A stretch of DNA of 6,930 nucleotides from AC-52 sp044870295. GTDB lineage: Bacteria; Actinomycetota; UBA4738. The stretch lies in NCBI GenBank assembly GCA_044870295.1, contig JBIOYQ010000117.1, positions 1 through 6,930 on the forward strand, written 5' to 3'. Shown one piece after another: positions 1 to 5,923 of the stretch. The translations under genes were made by a program, and so were the position numbers. Numbering within the stretch: position 1 is the stretch's first letter; each line of letters opens with the position of its first letter. The notes beneath the pieces were generated by a model that worked only from the letters and a program-made list of their open reading frames with translations, did no database searches and had not been told where the DNA came from.

Positions 1-100
1 TGGGATCGCGCCGAGTGGCCCACGCGATCGTTCCCCACAGGAACAGCACCCCCCATCCGCCCACGATGACGAACCCGATGACCTTGTGGATGGTGGGCAT
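1..100 (-). CDS. N-terminal fragment of a small putative membrane protein (runs off left edge)
   Basis: Reading the minus strand from the ATG at 98-100 gives 33 codons without a stop. The peptide starts MPTIHKVIGFVIVGGWG, continues through a hydrophobic stretch (about residues 7-27) and ends in a basic ATRRD-type segment. That is the pattern of a membrane helix followed by a positively charged cytoplasmic edge. The frame stays open upstream for some codons, but the ATG is the only good start near the helix. A GGGAGG-like sequence on the minus strand (about 130-136) lies too far upstream to be an ideal ribosome site, so the start could be leaderless or slightly different. The gene is divergent from the transporter at 229, sharing about 128 bases. 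Function cannot be assigned. A chance open frame remains possible because only 100 bases are visible, but the hydrophobic composition argues for a real gene. Confidence 0.45.
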   Translation of the reverse strand, partial: MPTIHKVIGFVIVGGWGVLFLWGTIAWATRRDP

Positions 101-136
101 GCCGGGGCGGAAGCCTACCAGCGGCCACCTCCCGTG

Positions 137-166
137 TTGGGTGTTGTCGGCGGACCTGGTTAGAGT
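137..166 (+). promoter_or_regulatory. Possible promoter of the MMPL transporter gene
   Basis: A -10-like TAGAGT (161-166) lies 18 bases downstream of a weak -35-like TTGGGT (137-142), and would start transcription about 55 bases before the transporter ATG. Each box matches the vegetative consensus only partly (4/6 and 3/6). High-GC promoters are often this degenerate, so this is a suggestion from motif and position only. Confidence 0.25.
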
Positions 167-228
167 GGGAAGGAACGCGCCTTCCGGCTCGTTGTGAACG
201 TCCAGGCCGACTCACAAGGGGGACCCTC

Positions 229-2424
229 ATGCTGGAGCGACTGGCCCGATGGAGCTATCTGCATCGGTGGCGCGTCCTGGGGATCTGGTTCGTCGCGGCC
301 GTGGTCGCGGTCGCCCTCGGCAACGTCGCGGGCGGCGATTATGCCAACAACTTCTCCCTGCCGGGCTCGGAGGCCCAGAGGGCCCTCGACCTGTTGAAAG
401 CGAACTTCCCCTCGGAGTCCGGGGGGACCGCCGACATCGTGTTCAAGGCCCCGCAAGGGGTCGACGATCCAGCGGTGCAGCAGCCCATGCAGGACTACTT
501 CGCGAAGGTCAAGGCGCTGCCGCACGTGGCCAGCCTCACCGACCCCTACGAGGACACCCAGGGAGCCCCGCAGATCTCCCAGGATGGCACGATCGCGTTC
601 GCCAGCGTCGAGTTCACCGTCGAGTCCCAGGACATCCCCAAGGCCGAGGTCCTGAAGATGGAGGACCTGGCCGGCCCGGTGAAGGCCGGGGGTGTCCAGG
701 TCGAGTTCGGCGGCGATGCCGTACAGAGCGCCCAGCAGGAACCGCCGGGCGGCACCGAGGCAGTGGGCCTGATCGCCGCCATCATCATCCTGCTGATCAC
801 TTTTGGTTCGGTCCTGGCCATGGGCCTCCCCATCCTCACGGCCCTGTTCGGGATCCTCATCGGTGTCATGTTGGTGTTCGTCTTCGCCAACTGGATCAGC
901 GTCCCGAACTTCACCGCGCAGATCGCCTTCATGATCGGCATCGGCGTGGGCATCGACTACTCGCTGTTCATCGTGACCCGGTACCGACAGGGCTTGCACG
1001 AGGGTCGCGAACCTCGCGAGGCGACGGTCGTGGCCCTCACCACGGCAGGGAGGGCGGTCATCTTCGCTGCCATCATCGTGGTCGCCTCCCTGCTGGGGCT
1101 GCTGCTCATGGGCTTCGCCTTCGTCCAGGGCATCGCGGTCGGCGCGGCCGCGGCGGTCGCCGTGACGGCGATCGCCTCCATCACGCTGCTGCCGGCCATG
1201 CTCGGGTTCGTCGGACGGAACATCGACAAGTGGCATATCCCCCGGCTGCGGCGCACCGAGAACGTTTCGCGGCAGGGCTTCTGGTATCGGTGGAGCCGGC
1301 TGATCCAGCGGCGGCCCATCGTTACGGGGGTGGCGGGCCTGGTGGCCCTGGTGGTGTTCACGCTGCCGTTGTTCTCGATGCGGCTGGGCGCCGCCGACGC
1401 GGGCAACGACCCGACGCATCTGACCACCCGGCGGGCCTACGACCTCTTGTCCCAGGGGTTCGGGCCCGGCTTCAACGGGCCGTTCCTCATCGCGGCCAGC
1501 ATCCCCGGCCCGCAGGGGCTGGACGTCCTGAATCAGCTGAAGACCACCCTGGAGCAGACCCCTGGCGTGGCCGCGGTGACGCCCCCGTTCCCCAACGAGC
1601 AGATGAACACGGCCGTCATGCGGGTCTACCCGACGACGTCTCCCCAGGATGCGGCCACCAGCGACCTCGTCAAGGAGATCCGCACCACGGTGATCCCGCA
1701 GGTGACCCAGGGCACCGAGGTCCGCGCCTACATCGACGGCCTCACGGCGTTCTTCGTCGACTTCGCCGACAAGATCGCCCAGCGCCTCCCGGTGCTGATC
1801 GGCGTGGTCATCCTGCTGTCCTTCATCCTGCTGATGATGGTGTTCCGCTCGCTGGTGGTGCCGCTCAAGGCCGCCATCATGAACCTCCTGTCGATCGGCG
1901 CCGCCTATGGCGTGATCGTCGCGGTGTTCCAGTGGGGATGGGGCGCCGGTCTGATCGGCGTGGACAAGAAGGGGCCCATCGAGTCGTGGGTTCCCATGAT
2001 GATGTTCACCATCCTGTTCGGGCTCTCCATGGACTACGAGATCTTCCTGCTCTCACGGATCCGCGAGGAGTACCTGCGAACACGGGACAACGGGCTCGCC
2101 GTGGCCAACGGCGTGGCCTCGACCGGCCGGGTCATCACCGCAGCGGCCGCCGTCATGATCGCCGTGTTCCTGTCGTTCGTGATCGGCTTCGACCTCCGGC
2201 AGATCAAGGAGATCGGGCTGGGACTGGCCGTCGCGATCTTCGTCGACGCCACGCTGGTGCGGATGGTCCTGGTCCCATCCACCATGGAGCTGCTCCGCGA
2301 CGCCAACTGGTGGTTCCCCAAGCCGCTCCAGCGGTGGGTTCCCAAGATCGGCGTCGAGCGGGCCCCGGAGGACCTGGACGCCGAGCTGGCCAGGCTGACG
2401 GCCGAGGAGCACGCCAAGGACTGA
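229..2424 (+). CDS. MMPL/RND-superfamily membrane transporter
   Basis: A 731-residue inner-membrane transporter of the MMPL group of the RND superfamily. It has the duplicated layout of the family: a helix at about 17-35, an extracytoplasmic loop (about 36-177), five helices (178-325), a cytoplasmic linker, a helix at 367-385, a second loop (386-520) and five more helices (521-682), twelve in all. The two halves carry Asp-Tyr pairs in GIGVGIDYSLF (D243-Y244) and FGLSMDYEIFLLSR (D602-Y603). These sit where MmpL3 has the Asp-Tyr pairs that carry the proton relay, so proton-driven transport is expected. The C-terminal tail is short (about 50 residues), so the long cytoplasmic tail of mycobacterial MmpL3 is absent. 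The ATG at 229 is preceded by AGGGGGA (217-223) five bases upstream. Family members move lipids, glycolipids, siderophores or drugs; the substrate here is unknown, and export of a lipid-like molecule is an inference. No accessory gene is adjacent. Confidence 0.93.
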   Translation: MLERLARWSYLHRWRVLGIWFVAAVVAVALGNVAGGDYANNFSLPGSEAQRALDLLKANFPSESGGTADIVFKAPQGVDDPAVQQPMQDYFAKVKALPHVASLTDPYEDTQGAPQISQDGTIAFASVEFTVESQDIPKAEVLKMEDLAGPVKAGGVQVEFGGDAVQSAQQEPPGGTEAVGLIAAIIILLITFGSVLAMGLPILTALFGILIGVMLVFVFANWISVPNFTAQIAFMIGIGVGIDYSLFIVTRYRQGLHEGREPREATVVALTTAGRAVIFAAIIVVASLLGLLLMGFAFVQGIAVGAAAAVAVTAIASITLLPAMLGFVGRNIDKWHIPRLRRTENVSRQGFWYRWSRLIQRRPIVTGVAGLVALVVFTLPLFSMRLGAADAGNDPTHLTTRRAYDLLSQGFGPGFNGPFLIAASIPGPQGLDVLNQLKTTLEQTPGVAAVTPPFPNEQMNTAVMRVYPTTSPQDAATSDLVKEIRTTVIPQVTQGTEVRAYIDGLTAFFVDFADKIAQRLPVLIGVVILLSFILLMMVFRSLVVPLKAAIMNLLSIGAAYGVIVAVFQWGWGAGLIGVDKKGPIESWVPMMMFTILFGLSMDYEIFLLSRIREEYLRTRDNGLAVANGVASTGRVITAAAAVMIAVFLSFVIGFDLRQIKEIGLGLAVAIFVDATLVRMVLVPSTMELLRDANWWFPKPLQRWVPKIGVERAPEDLDAELARLTAEEHAKD

Positions 2425-2447
2425 TCGGCTCGAAGGCCAGGGGTACA

Positions 2448-2479
2448 CTCTCCGCCGAGACGACCCTCCCGGCGGAGAG
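2448..2479 (+). promoter_or_regulatory. 10-bp hairpin leading into the small-protein ribosome site
   Basis: CTCTCCGCCG (2448-2457) is perfectly complementary to CGGCGGAGAG (2470-2479), giving a GC-rich 10-bp stem with a 12-base loop. It starts 23 bases after the transporter stop. No T-run follows, so it is a poor match to an intrinsic terminator. The 3' arm contributes half of the purine-rich GGAGAGGAGG (2474-2483) that serves the ATG at 2491, so folding could limit translation of the small gene. A TACACT (2444-2449) at its left edge resembles a -10 box, but no -35 partner is convincing. Confidence 0.5.
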
Positions 2480-2490
2480 GAGGCCTCCCG

Positions 2491-2637
2491 ATGAACATCG
2501 GCAGAGAGCGCCGGACGATCTACATCGAGCCGATCGAGGACCCCGGGCCATTCGTCGAACCATCCCTTGAACCTGAGCGGGCGCCCGAGCCGCAGCCGAC
2601 ACCCGAGCGTGCGCCCGAACCAGTCCCGGCTCGGTGA
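2491..2637 (+). CDS. 48-residue Pro/Glu-rich small protein, unknown function
   Basis: A short open frame starting MNIGRERRTIYIEPIEDPGP and ending in a tail rich in Pro, Glu and Arg. The N-terminal half is basic and then beta-prone (residues 5-15). The tail contains two near-identical ERAPEP units (residues 29-34 and 39-44), encoded by an imperfect 17-base direct repeat. A strong Shine-Dalgarno stretch, GGAGAGGAGG (2474-2483), sits seven bases before the ATG, which is the best translation signal in this part of the window. No signal peptide or membrane helix is visible. The stop overlaps a possible GTG start (2634) of the next frame, and the next ATG is 26 bases on, so the two genes are probably co-transcribed. 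From memory, short proteins with a similar RRTIYIEP-like start and a Pro/Glu tail occur in actinobacterial genomes, but I cannot name a function. Its small size means automated callers may miss it. Confidence 0.65.
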   Translation: MNIGRERRTIYIEPIEDPGPFVEPSLEPERAPEPQPTPERAPEPVPAR

Positions 2638-2645
2638 CCGGCGCC

Positions 2646-2652
2646 GAGGAGG
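2646..2652 (+). promoter_or_regulatory. Ribosome binding site selecting the ATG at 2664
   Basis: GAGGAGG lies 11 bases before the ATG at 2664, whereas the alternative in-frame GTG at 2634 has no purine-rich sequence upstream. This favours ATG 2664. The GTG overlaps the stop of the small gene and could still be used through translational coupling. Confidence 0.5.
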
Positions 2653-2663
2653 CATCGGTATCG

Positions 2664-3227
2664 ATGGCTCCCACACCGGACGTGATCACTCCCATCGAGG
2701 CGTACCGATTGTGGAAGTTCACGATTCGCGCCGATGGCAGTTGGCTTTCTCCCATTGCAGCCAAGGGACCTGCCTGGCAGCCCGGGTGGAACACCGCGAC
2801 CTGCCAGACGGCCCCGGTCCCACTGCTGTCCGCCCCGCATCGCGCACCGGCCGAGGGATGCGCATGCGGGCTCTACGGCCGCATGGAGCTGGACGTTGCT
2901 CCCTCTTCGGGCATCCTTGACCAGAGCCTGTGGGGAGAGATCGCCGGCAAGGTCGAGCTGGCCGGAAAGGTCATCGAGCACGAGGAAGGCTATCGAGCCG
3001 AGCGGGCTCGGCTGGTCGAGCTGATTCCGTTACCCCATCAGATCGTCCAGGCCGCCATCCTGTCCATGGCGTATGACGTCAGGATCTCGAAGGCCTGGCT
3101 GAACCACCCAAACGCCGAGTGGATTCCCCGTGCCTATGTCGTCAGACGAATGGTTCGAAGAATGGTGGAAGCGAACCCGCGCCTCTGGTCGCCGGAGATA
3201 AGGCGTCTCCTCGCACGCCCCCTGTGA
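2664..3227 (+). CDS. Conserved-looking Cys-containing protein of unknown function
   Basis: A 187-residue soluble protein (197 if the GTG at 2634 is used). The N-terminal part resembles an actinobacterial domain of unknown role. It has an aromatic strand (YRLWKFTIRADGSWLSP), a W-x-P-G-W turn near residues 39-42, then C47, H59 and a C-x-C pair (C66, C68) before GLYGRMEL. This is followed by GEIAGKVELAGKVIEHEEGYRAERARL (91-117). The Cys/His set could bind a metal, but this is inference. The C-terminal 70 residues are helical and Arg-rich, with no known motif. I see no signal peptide or membrane helix. Codon use (TTG, CTT, ATT, GCA, TCT) is visibly less GC-biased than in neighbouring genes, hinting at different ancestry or relaxed selection. 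It follows the small Pro/Glu-rich gene closely and its stop is 13 bases from that of the convergent AAA+ gene. That it is coding is likely; its function is not known to me. Confidence 0.75.
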   Translation: MAPTPDVITPIEAYRLWKFTIRADGSWLSPIAAKGPAWQPGWNTATCQTAPVPLLSAPHRAPAEGCACGLYGRMELDVAPSSGILDQSLWGEIAGKVELAGKVIEHEEGYRAERARLVELIPLPHQIVQAAILSMAYDVRISKAWLNHPNAEWIPRAYVVRRMVRRMVEANPRLWSPEIRRLLARPL

Positions 3228-3240
3228 TGGCCGGAAATGA

Positions 3241-4674
3241 TCAACGCCGGGGCCCGAGGCCCTCGTACCGGTAGCGGCCCGTTCGCCCGGCCGCGTCCTT
3301 GTTCAGCCGCCGTGACAGGTGGAGCCCTTCCAGGCTCAGCTCGAGCGCCGACGCGGCCACCCCCGGGCTCTCCTCCTCCACCCCGAGGCGACCAAGGAGC
3401 TTCCCCAGTCCGGGGATGTCGCCGAACTGCCCCAGGAACTCTCCCGCCGGCGTGAGGTCCGAGGTCTCCGCGGCGAACCCTTCCTCGAACCGCCCCAGGA
3501 TCTGGGCGAAGTCGAACCCGGCGAGCCGGCGACGGTAGACCTCCAGGACCGCGTTGCGGAGCGCCCGCATGAGGATCTCCTCCTCGCGGCCCTCCTCGAT
3601 GCTGTCGAATTCGACCCGCCCGATCGAGTCGGCGATCACCGGCGGCAGGTCCACCAGGCGCGGCACGGCCTCGGGCTCGCCGGTTCGCGCGGCCCGTCGC
3701 ACCGCGGAGGCCACCATCCGCTCGACGTTCCCGATCGAGTACCGCACCGACACGCCGCTGCGCTGGTTCACCTGGGGCGAACGACGCAGCTCCGCCGTCA
3801 GCGCGGCCAGCACCTCCTTCATGAAGGGCGGGATCCGGACCGGCACCTCCCCCGTGGACACGGGGGGACGAGCCTCCTGGTCCATGATGGCGATCTCGTC
3901 GCCCAGGGTCTCCGGGTAGTGGGTGCGGACCTGCGTGCCGAACCGATCCTTGAGCGGCGACACGATCCGGCCGCGATGCGTGTAGTCCTCCGGGTTGGCC
4001 GTGGCCACCAGCAGGAGATCCAGCGGAAGGCGGATCTGGTAACCGCGGATCTGCACGTCCCGCTCCTCCAGGATGTTGAACAGCGCCACCTGGATCCGTT
4101 CGGGCAGATCGGGGAGCTCGTTGATGGCGACGATGCCGCGGTTCGTCCGCGGGATGAGCCCGTAGTGGATGGTCAGCTCGTCCGACAGGTATCGGCCTTC
4201 GGCGACGCGGATCGGGTCGACGTCCCCGATCAGGTCCGCCACGCTCGTGTCCGGCGTGGCGAGCTTCTCCGCGTAGCGACGGTCACGAGGCGCCCACGCT
4301 ACGGGGGTCGCGTCTCCCTGCTCGTCCACCAGCGCGCGACACCGAGCGCAGATGGGCCGGTAGGGATGATCGTTCACCTCGCACCCCGCGACGACTGGGA
4401 GCTCCCCGTCCAGGAGCTGCACCAGATGGCGGATCAGACGGGTTTTCGCCTGTCCACGTTCGCCCAGCAGGATCAGGTCATGGCCGGCCAGGATGCCCCG
4501 CTCCAGGGCCGGCAACACCGAATCGTCGAATCCGACGATGGAGGGGAACAGGGACTCGCCGCGGGCCAGTCGCGCGAGCAGATTCTCGCGCAGCTCCTCC
4601 TTCACCGTTCGGTCGCGATACCCGGACGCGCGCAGCTCCGCGATGGTGACGGCCTGGCTCCCCGCACCCGACAT
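3241..4674 (-). CDS. MoxR / magnesium-chelatase subunit I-like AAA+ ATPase
   Basis: A 477-residue AAA+ ATPase of the MoxR/ChlI clade. Counting from the ATG at 4674, Walker A is GERGQAKT (71-78) and Walker B lies in GIVAINELPDL (180-190), with Asn-Glu where Asp-Glu is usual. Sensor 1 is the Asn of LVATANPEDY (N227), a likely arginine finger is R244 in SPLKDRFG, and sensor 2 is near RSGVSVRYSI (305-314). An insert between Walker A and B carries C98, H103, C109 and C112, a possible metal site. The 160-residue C-terminal part is helical. Such ATPases usually work with VWA-domain proteins as chaperone- or insertase-like complexes; no VWA gene is next to this one. A start at 4722 adds 16 residues with no better ribosome site. 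The 4674 start fits where the recognisable TIAELRASGY region begins, and a TACCCT (minus strand, 4684-4689) nine bases upstream would suit a nearly leaderless mRNA. The exact cellular role is unknown. Confidence 0.88.
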   Translation of the reverse strand: MSGAGSQAVTIAELRASGYRDRTVKEELRENLLARLARGESLFPSIVGFDDSVLPALERGILAGHDLILLGERGQAKTRLIRHLVQLLDGELPVVAGCEVNDHPYRPICARCRALVDEQGDATPVAWAPRDRRYAEKLATPDTSVADLIGDVDPIRVAEGRYLSDELTIHYGLIPRTNRGIVAINELPDLPERIQVALFNILEERDVQIRGYQIRLPLDLLLVATANPEDYTHRGRIVSPLKDRFGTQVRTHYPETLGDEIAIMDQEARPPVSTGEVPVRIPPFMKEVLAALTAELRRSPQVNQRSGVSVRYSIGNVERMVASAVRRAARTGEPEAVPRLVDLPPVIADSIGRVEFDSIEEGREEEILMRALRNAVLEVYRRRLAGFDFAQILGRFEEGFAAETSDLTPAGEFLGQFGDIPGLGKLLGRLGVEEESPGVAASALELSLEGLHLSRRLNKDAAGRTGRYRYEGLGPRR

Positions 4675-4690
4675 AGGCAGGACAGGGTAC

Positions 4691-4703
4691 TGGGAACTTC
4701 CCA
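4691..4703. promoter_or_regulatory. Perfect inverted repeat in divergent intergenic region (candidate operator)
   Basis: TGGGAACTTCCCA has two perfect 6-base arms (TGGGAA/TTCCCA) around one central base. It sits in the 70-base space between the AAA+ ATPase and the C45 hydrolase, immediately upstream of a TACCCT -10-like box for the ATPase. That is the spacer position where a repressor or activator dimer could act on both divergent genes. A CACGTG palindrome follows at 4704-4709. It is too short for a terminator. Regulator binding is inferred. Confidence 0.4.
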
Positions 4704-4744
4704 CACGTGCTGGCCGGGGCATCCTGCGAGGAACACAATGAGCC

Positions 4745-5851
4745 GTGAGCGAGATCCGCGTCGTTCCCGCCGAAGGAGCCCCTCTCGATCGGGGACGGCA
4801 GATCGGCCGCGCCCTCGGTGACCTGATCGAGCGATCCCTGGCCTTCTACACGGGGTATTGGGAACGCCGTGGCGTCCGGCTCGATCAGCTCCACGAGTTG
4901 CTCGAGCCCCACTTCGTCGCGGCGGACGCCGCCCTGCCCCACGAGGTCGAGGTCATCCGCGGGATGGCCGAGGGGGCCATGGCCCCGTTCTGGGAGCTGT
5001 GGGCGGCGAACAGCTTCGAGGAGCTCGAACCGCTGTTCACGATCGACCTCCGCCGGACCTCGTTCCTGGTGAGCGACATCAGCAGGGTGCCCGGTTCCCG
5101 GCGGCGGCCGTCGACCGATCGGTGTTCGTCGTTCACCGTCGCCGGGCCGGGGTTCACTCTGATGGGCCACAACGAGCAATGGCTCGCCGGGGATCGCGGG
5201 AACGTCGCGGTCATCGTCGATCTGCCCGCCGACGGGTCACCCAAAGTCGTCTCGCCCACCATCGTGTCGTGCCTGCCGGCCGTCGGCATGAACGAGTTCG
5301 GGGCCGCCCAAGCCATCCAGTCGGTGTCGGCTGCCGACGATGGCCCTGGGATCCCGCGGGTGCTCGTCTCCCGACACTCGATCGACGCCGTGGACCGCCT
5401 CGACGCCGTGCAGCGTGCCGGCATGGAGGGGCGGGCCGGGGGCTACGGGCATGTGTTCGCGATGCGCGAAGGCGACGCCTTCATCGTGGAGACCACCGCT
5501 TCGCGCTCGTCGCTGCTGTCCGGCCCCGGCGCCCACACCAATCACTACCTCGACCCGGCCCTTGGCGCGCTCGCCCAACCGCCGGGGCAGGGGAGCGTGG
5601 CGCGGTACGAACGCCTCATCGAGCTGATCGGAGAGCGGCAGCCCGAGGACCCACAGGGCGTCATGGACATCCTTCGCGACCATCACGGGAAGCAGTCGAT
5701 CTGCCTGCACCCCGATCCCCGCGACGGCGACGAGGCCGAAGGGGTGCTGTTCTCCATGGTCTGTGACGTGGAGCACGGCCAGATGTGGGTGGCCGAGGGC
5801 AACCCCTGCATCAACGAGTTCGAGGAGATCGATCTCGCCGGCGTCCTGTAG
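4745..5851 (+). CDS. C45-family autoproteolytic acyltransferase/hydrolase (Ntn hydrolase)
   Basis: A 368-residue protein of the peptidase C45 family, related to acyl-CoA:6-aminopenicillanic acid acyltransferase. These Ntn hydrolases are made as an inactive precursor that cuts itself before a Cys, which becomes the N-terminal nucleophile and forms or breaks amide bonds. The predicted nucleophile is C127 in TDRCSSF, giving subunits of about 126 and 242 residues, close in proportion to the fungal enzyme. Family features follow: GHNEQW (141-146, probable oxyanion/active-site Asn143), GMNEFG (181-186), HTNHYLDP (264-271) and SVARYERL (284-291). Arg precedes the Cys where the penicillin enzyme has Gly. 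No signal peptide is visible, so a cytoplasmic enzyme is likely. The GTG start is supported by GAGGAA (4728-4733) 11 bases upstream; the ATG at 4738 is out of frame. It is first in a run of three amide-bond hydrolase genes. The substrate is unknown, and beta-lactam synthesis should not be assumed. Confidence 0.88.
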   Translation: MSEIRVVPAEGAPLDRGRQIGRALGDLIERSLAFYTGYWERRGVRLDQLHELLEPHFVAADAALPHEVEVIRGMAEGAMAPFWELWAANSFEELEPLFTIDLRRTSFLVSDISRVPGSRRRPSTDRCSSFTVAGPGFTLMGHNEQWLAGDRGNVAVIVDLPADGSPKVVSPTIVSCLPAVGMNEFGAAQAIQSVSAADDGPGIPRVLVSRHSIDAVDRLDAVQRAGMEGRAGGYGHVFAMREGDAFIVETTASRSSLLSGPGAHTNHYLDPALGALAQPPGQGSVARYERLIELIGERQPEDPQGVMDILRDHHGKQSICLHPDPRDGDEAEGVLFSMVCDVEHGQMWVAEGNPCINEFEEIDLAGVL

Positions 5852-5857
5852 CGACGC

Positions 5858-5878
5858 GGGAACCTCAGGTTCGTTCCC
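5858..5878. promoter_or_regulatory. Nested inverted repeats between the C45 and creatininase-family genes
   Basis: GAACCTCAGGTTC (5860-5872) has two perfect 6-base arms around one central base, and an outer GGGAAC (5858-5863) can also pair with GTTCCC (5873-5878). The element starts seven bases after the C45 stop. A GAGAAT (5884-5889) just downstream resembles a weak -10 box, so it could be an operator for a second promoter or a small hairpin in the mRNA. No T-run follows, which argues against an intrinsic terminator. Confidence 0.3.
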
Positions 5879-5906
5879 TCTGGGAGAATGGCCCCCGCCG
5901 AAGACG

Positions 5907-5915
5907 AGGGAGGGG
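5907..5915 (+). promoter_or_regulatory. Ribosome binding site deciding the creatininase-family start
   Basis: AGGGAGGGG lies eight bases before the ATG at 5924. The longer in-frame candidate at 5888 has no comparable site, and its extra 12 residues (MAPAEDEGGDSR) encode the Shine-Dalgarno stretch itself. The 5924 start is therefore preferred. Confidence 0.65.
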
Positions 5916-5923
5916 ACAGCCGT

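Noticed and set aside
15..197. 60-residue plus-strand frame at the left edge
   Set aside because: Pro/Thr/Met-rich translation with no ribosome site; the opposite strand carries a more protein-like hydrophobic frame.
160..1419. Long minus-strand open frame (419 residues) opposite the transporter
   Set aside because: It is antisense to a clear MMPL gene and its translation is a low-complexity mix of Asp, Gly, His, Arg and Glu, typical of a GC-rich shadow frame.
2448..2479. Intrinsic terminator after the transporter
   Set aside because: The stem is good but a purine-rich ribosome site, not a T-run, follows it.
249..2570. Very long plus-strand frame (773 residues), longer than the transporter itself
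   Set aside because: Arg/Gly/Pro/His-rich shadow in another frame of the transporter. The real frame has twelve hydrophobic helices and both Asp-Tyr motifs.
3228..3260. Bidirectional terminator between the convergent genes
   Set aside because: Only 13 bases separate the stops. The nearest GGGCC/GGCCC pairing lies inside the ATPase coding end, and no T-run is present.
3319..4821. 500-residue plus-strand frame opposite the AAA+ ATPase
   Set aside because: Antisense to a frame with intact Walker and sensor motifs; its own translation is rich in Arg, His, Asp and Pro and shows no domain.
4745..5851. Evidence for beta-lactam biosynthesis from the acyltransferase-like gene
   Set aside because: C45 proteins are widespread outside beta-lactam pathways, and no isopenicillin N synthase or peptide synthetase gene is in the window.
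5860..5872. LexA/SOS-type box (GAAC...GTTC)
   Set aside because: The spacing between GAAC and GTTC is five bases, whereas the Gram-positive SOS box has four, and the neighbouring genes are not DNA-repair genes.
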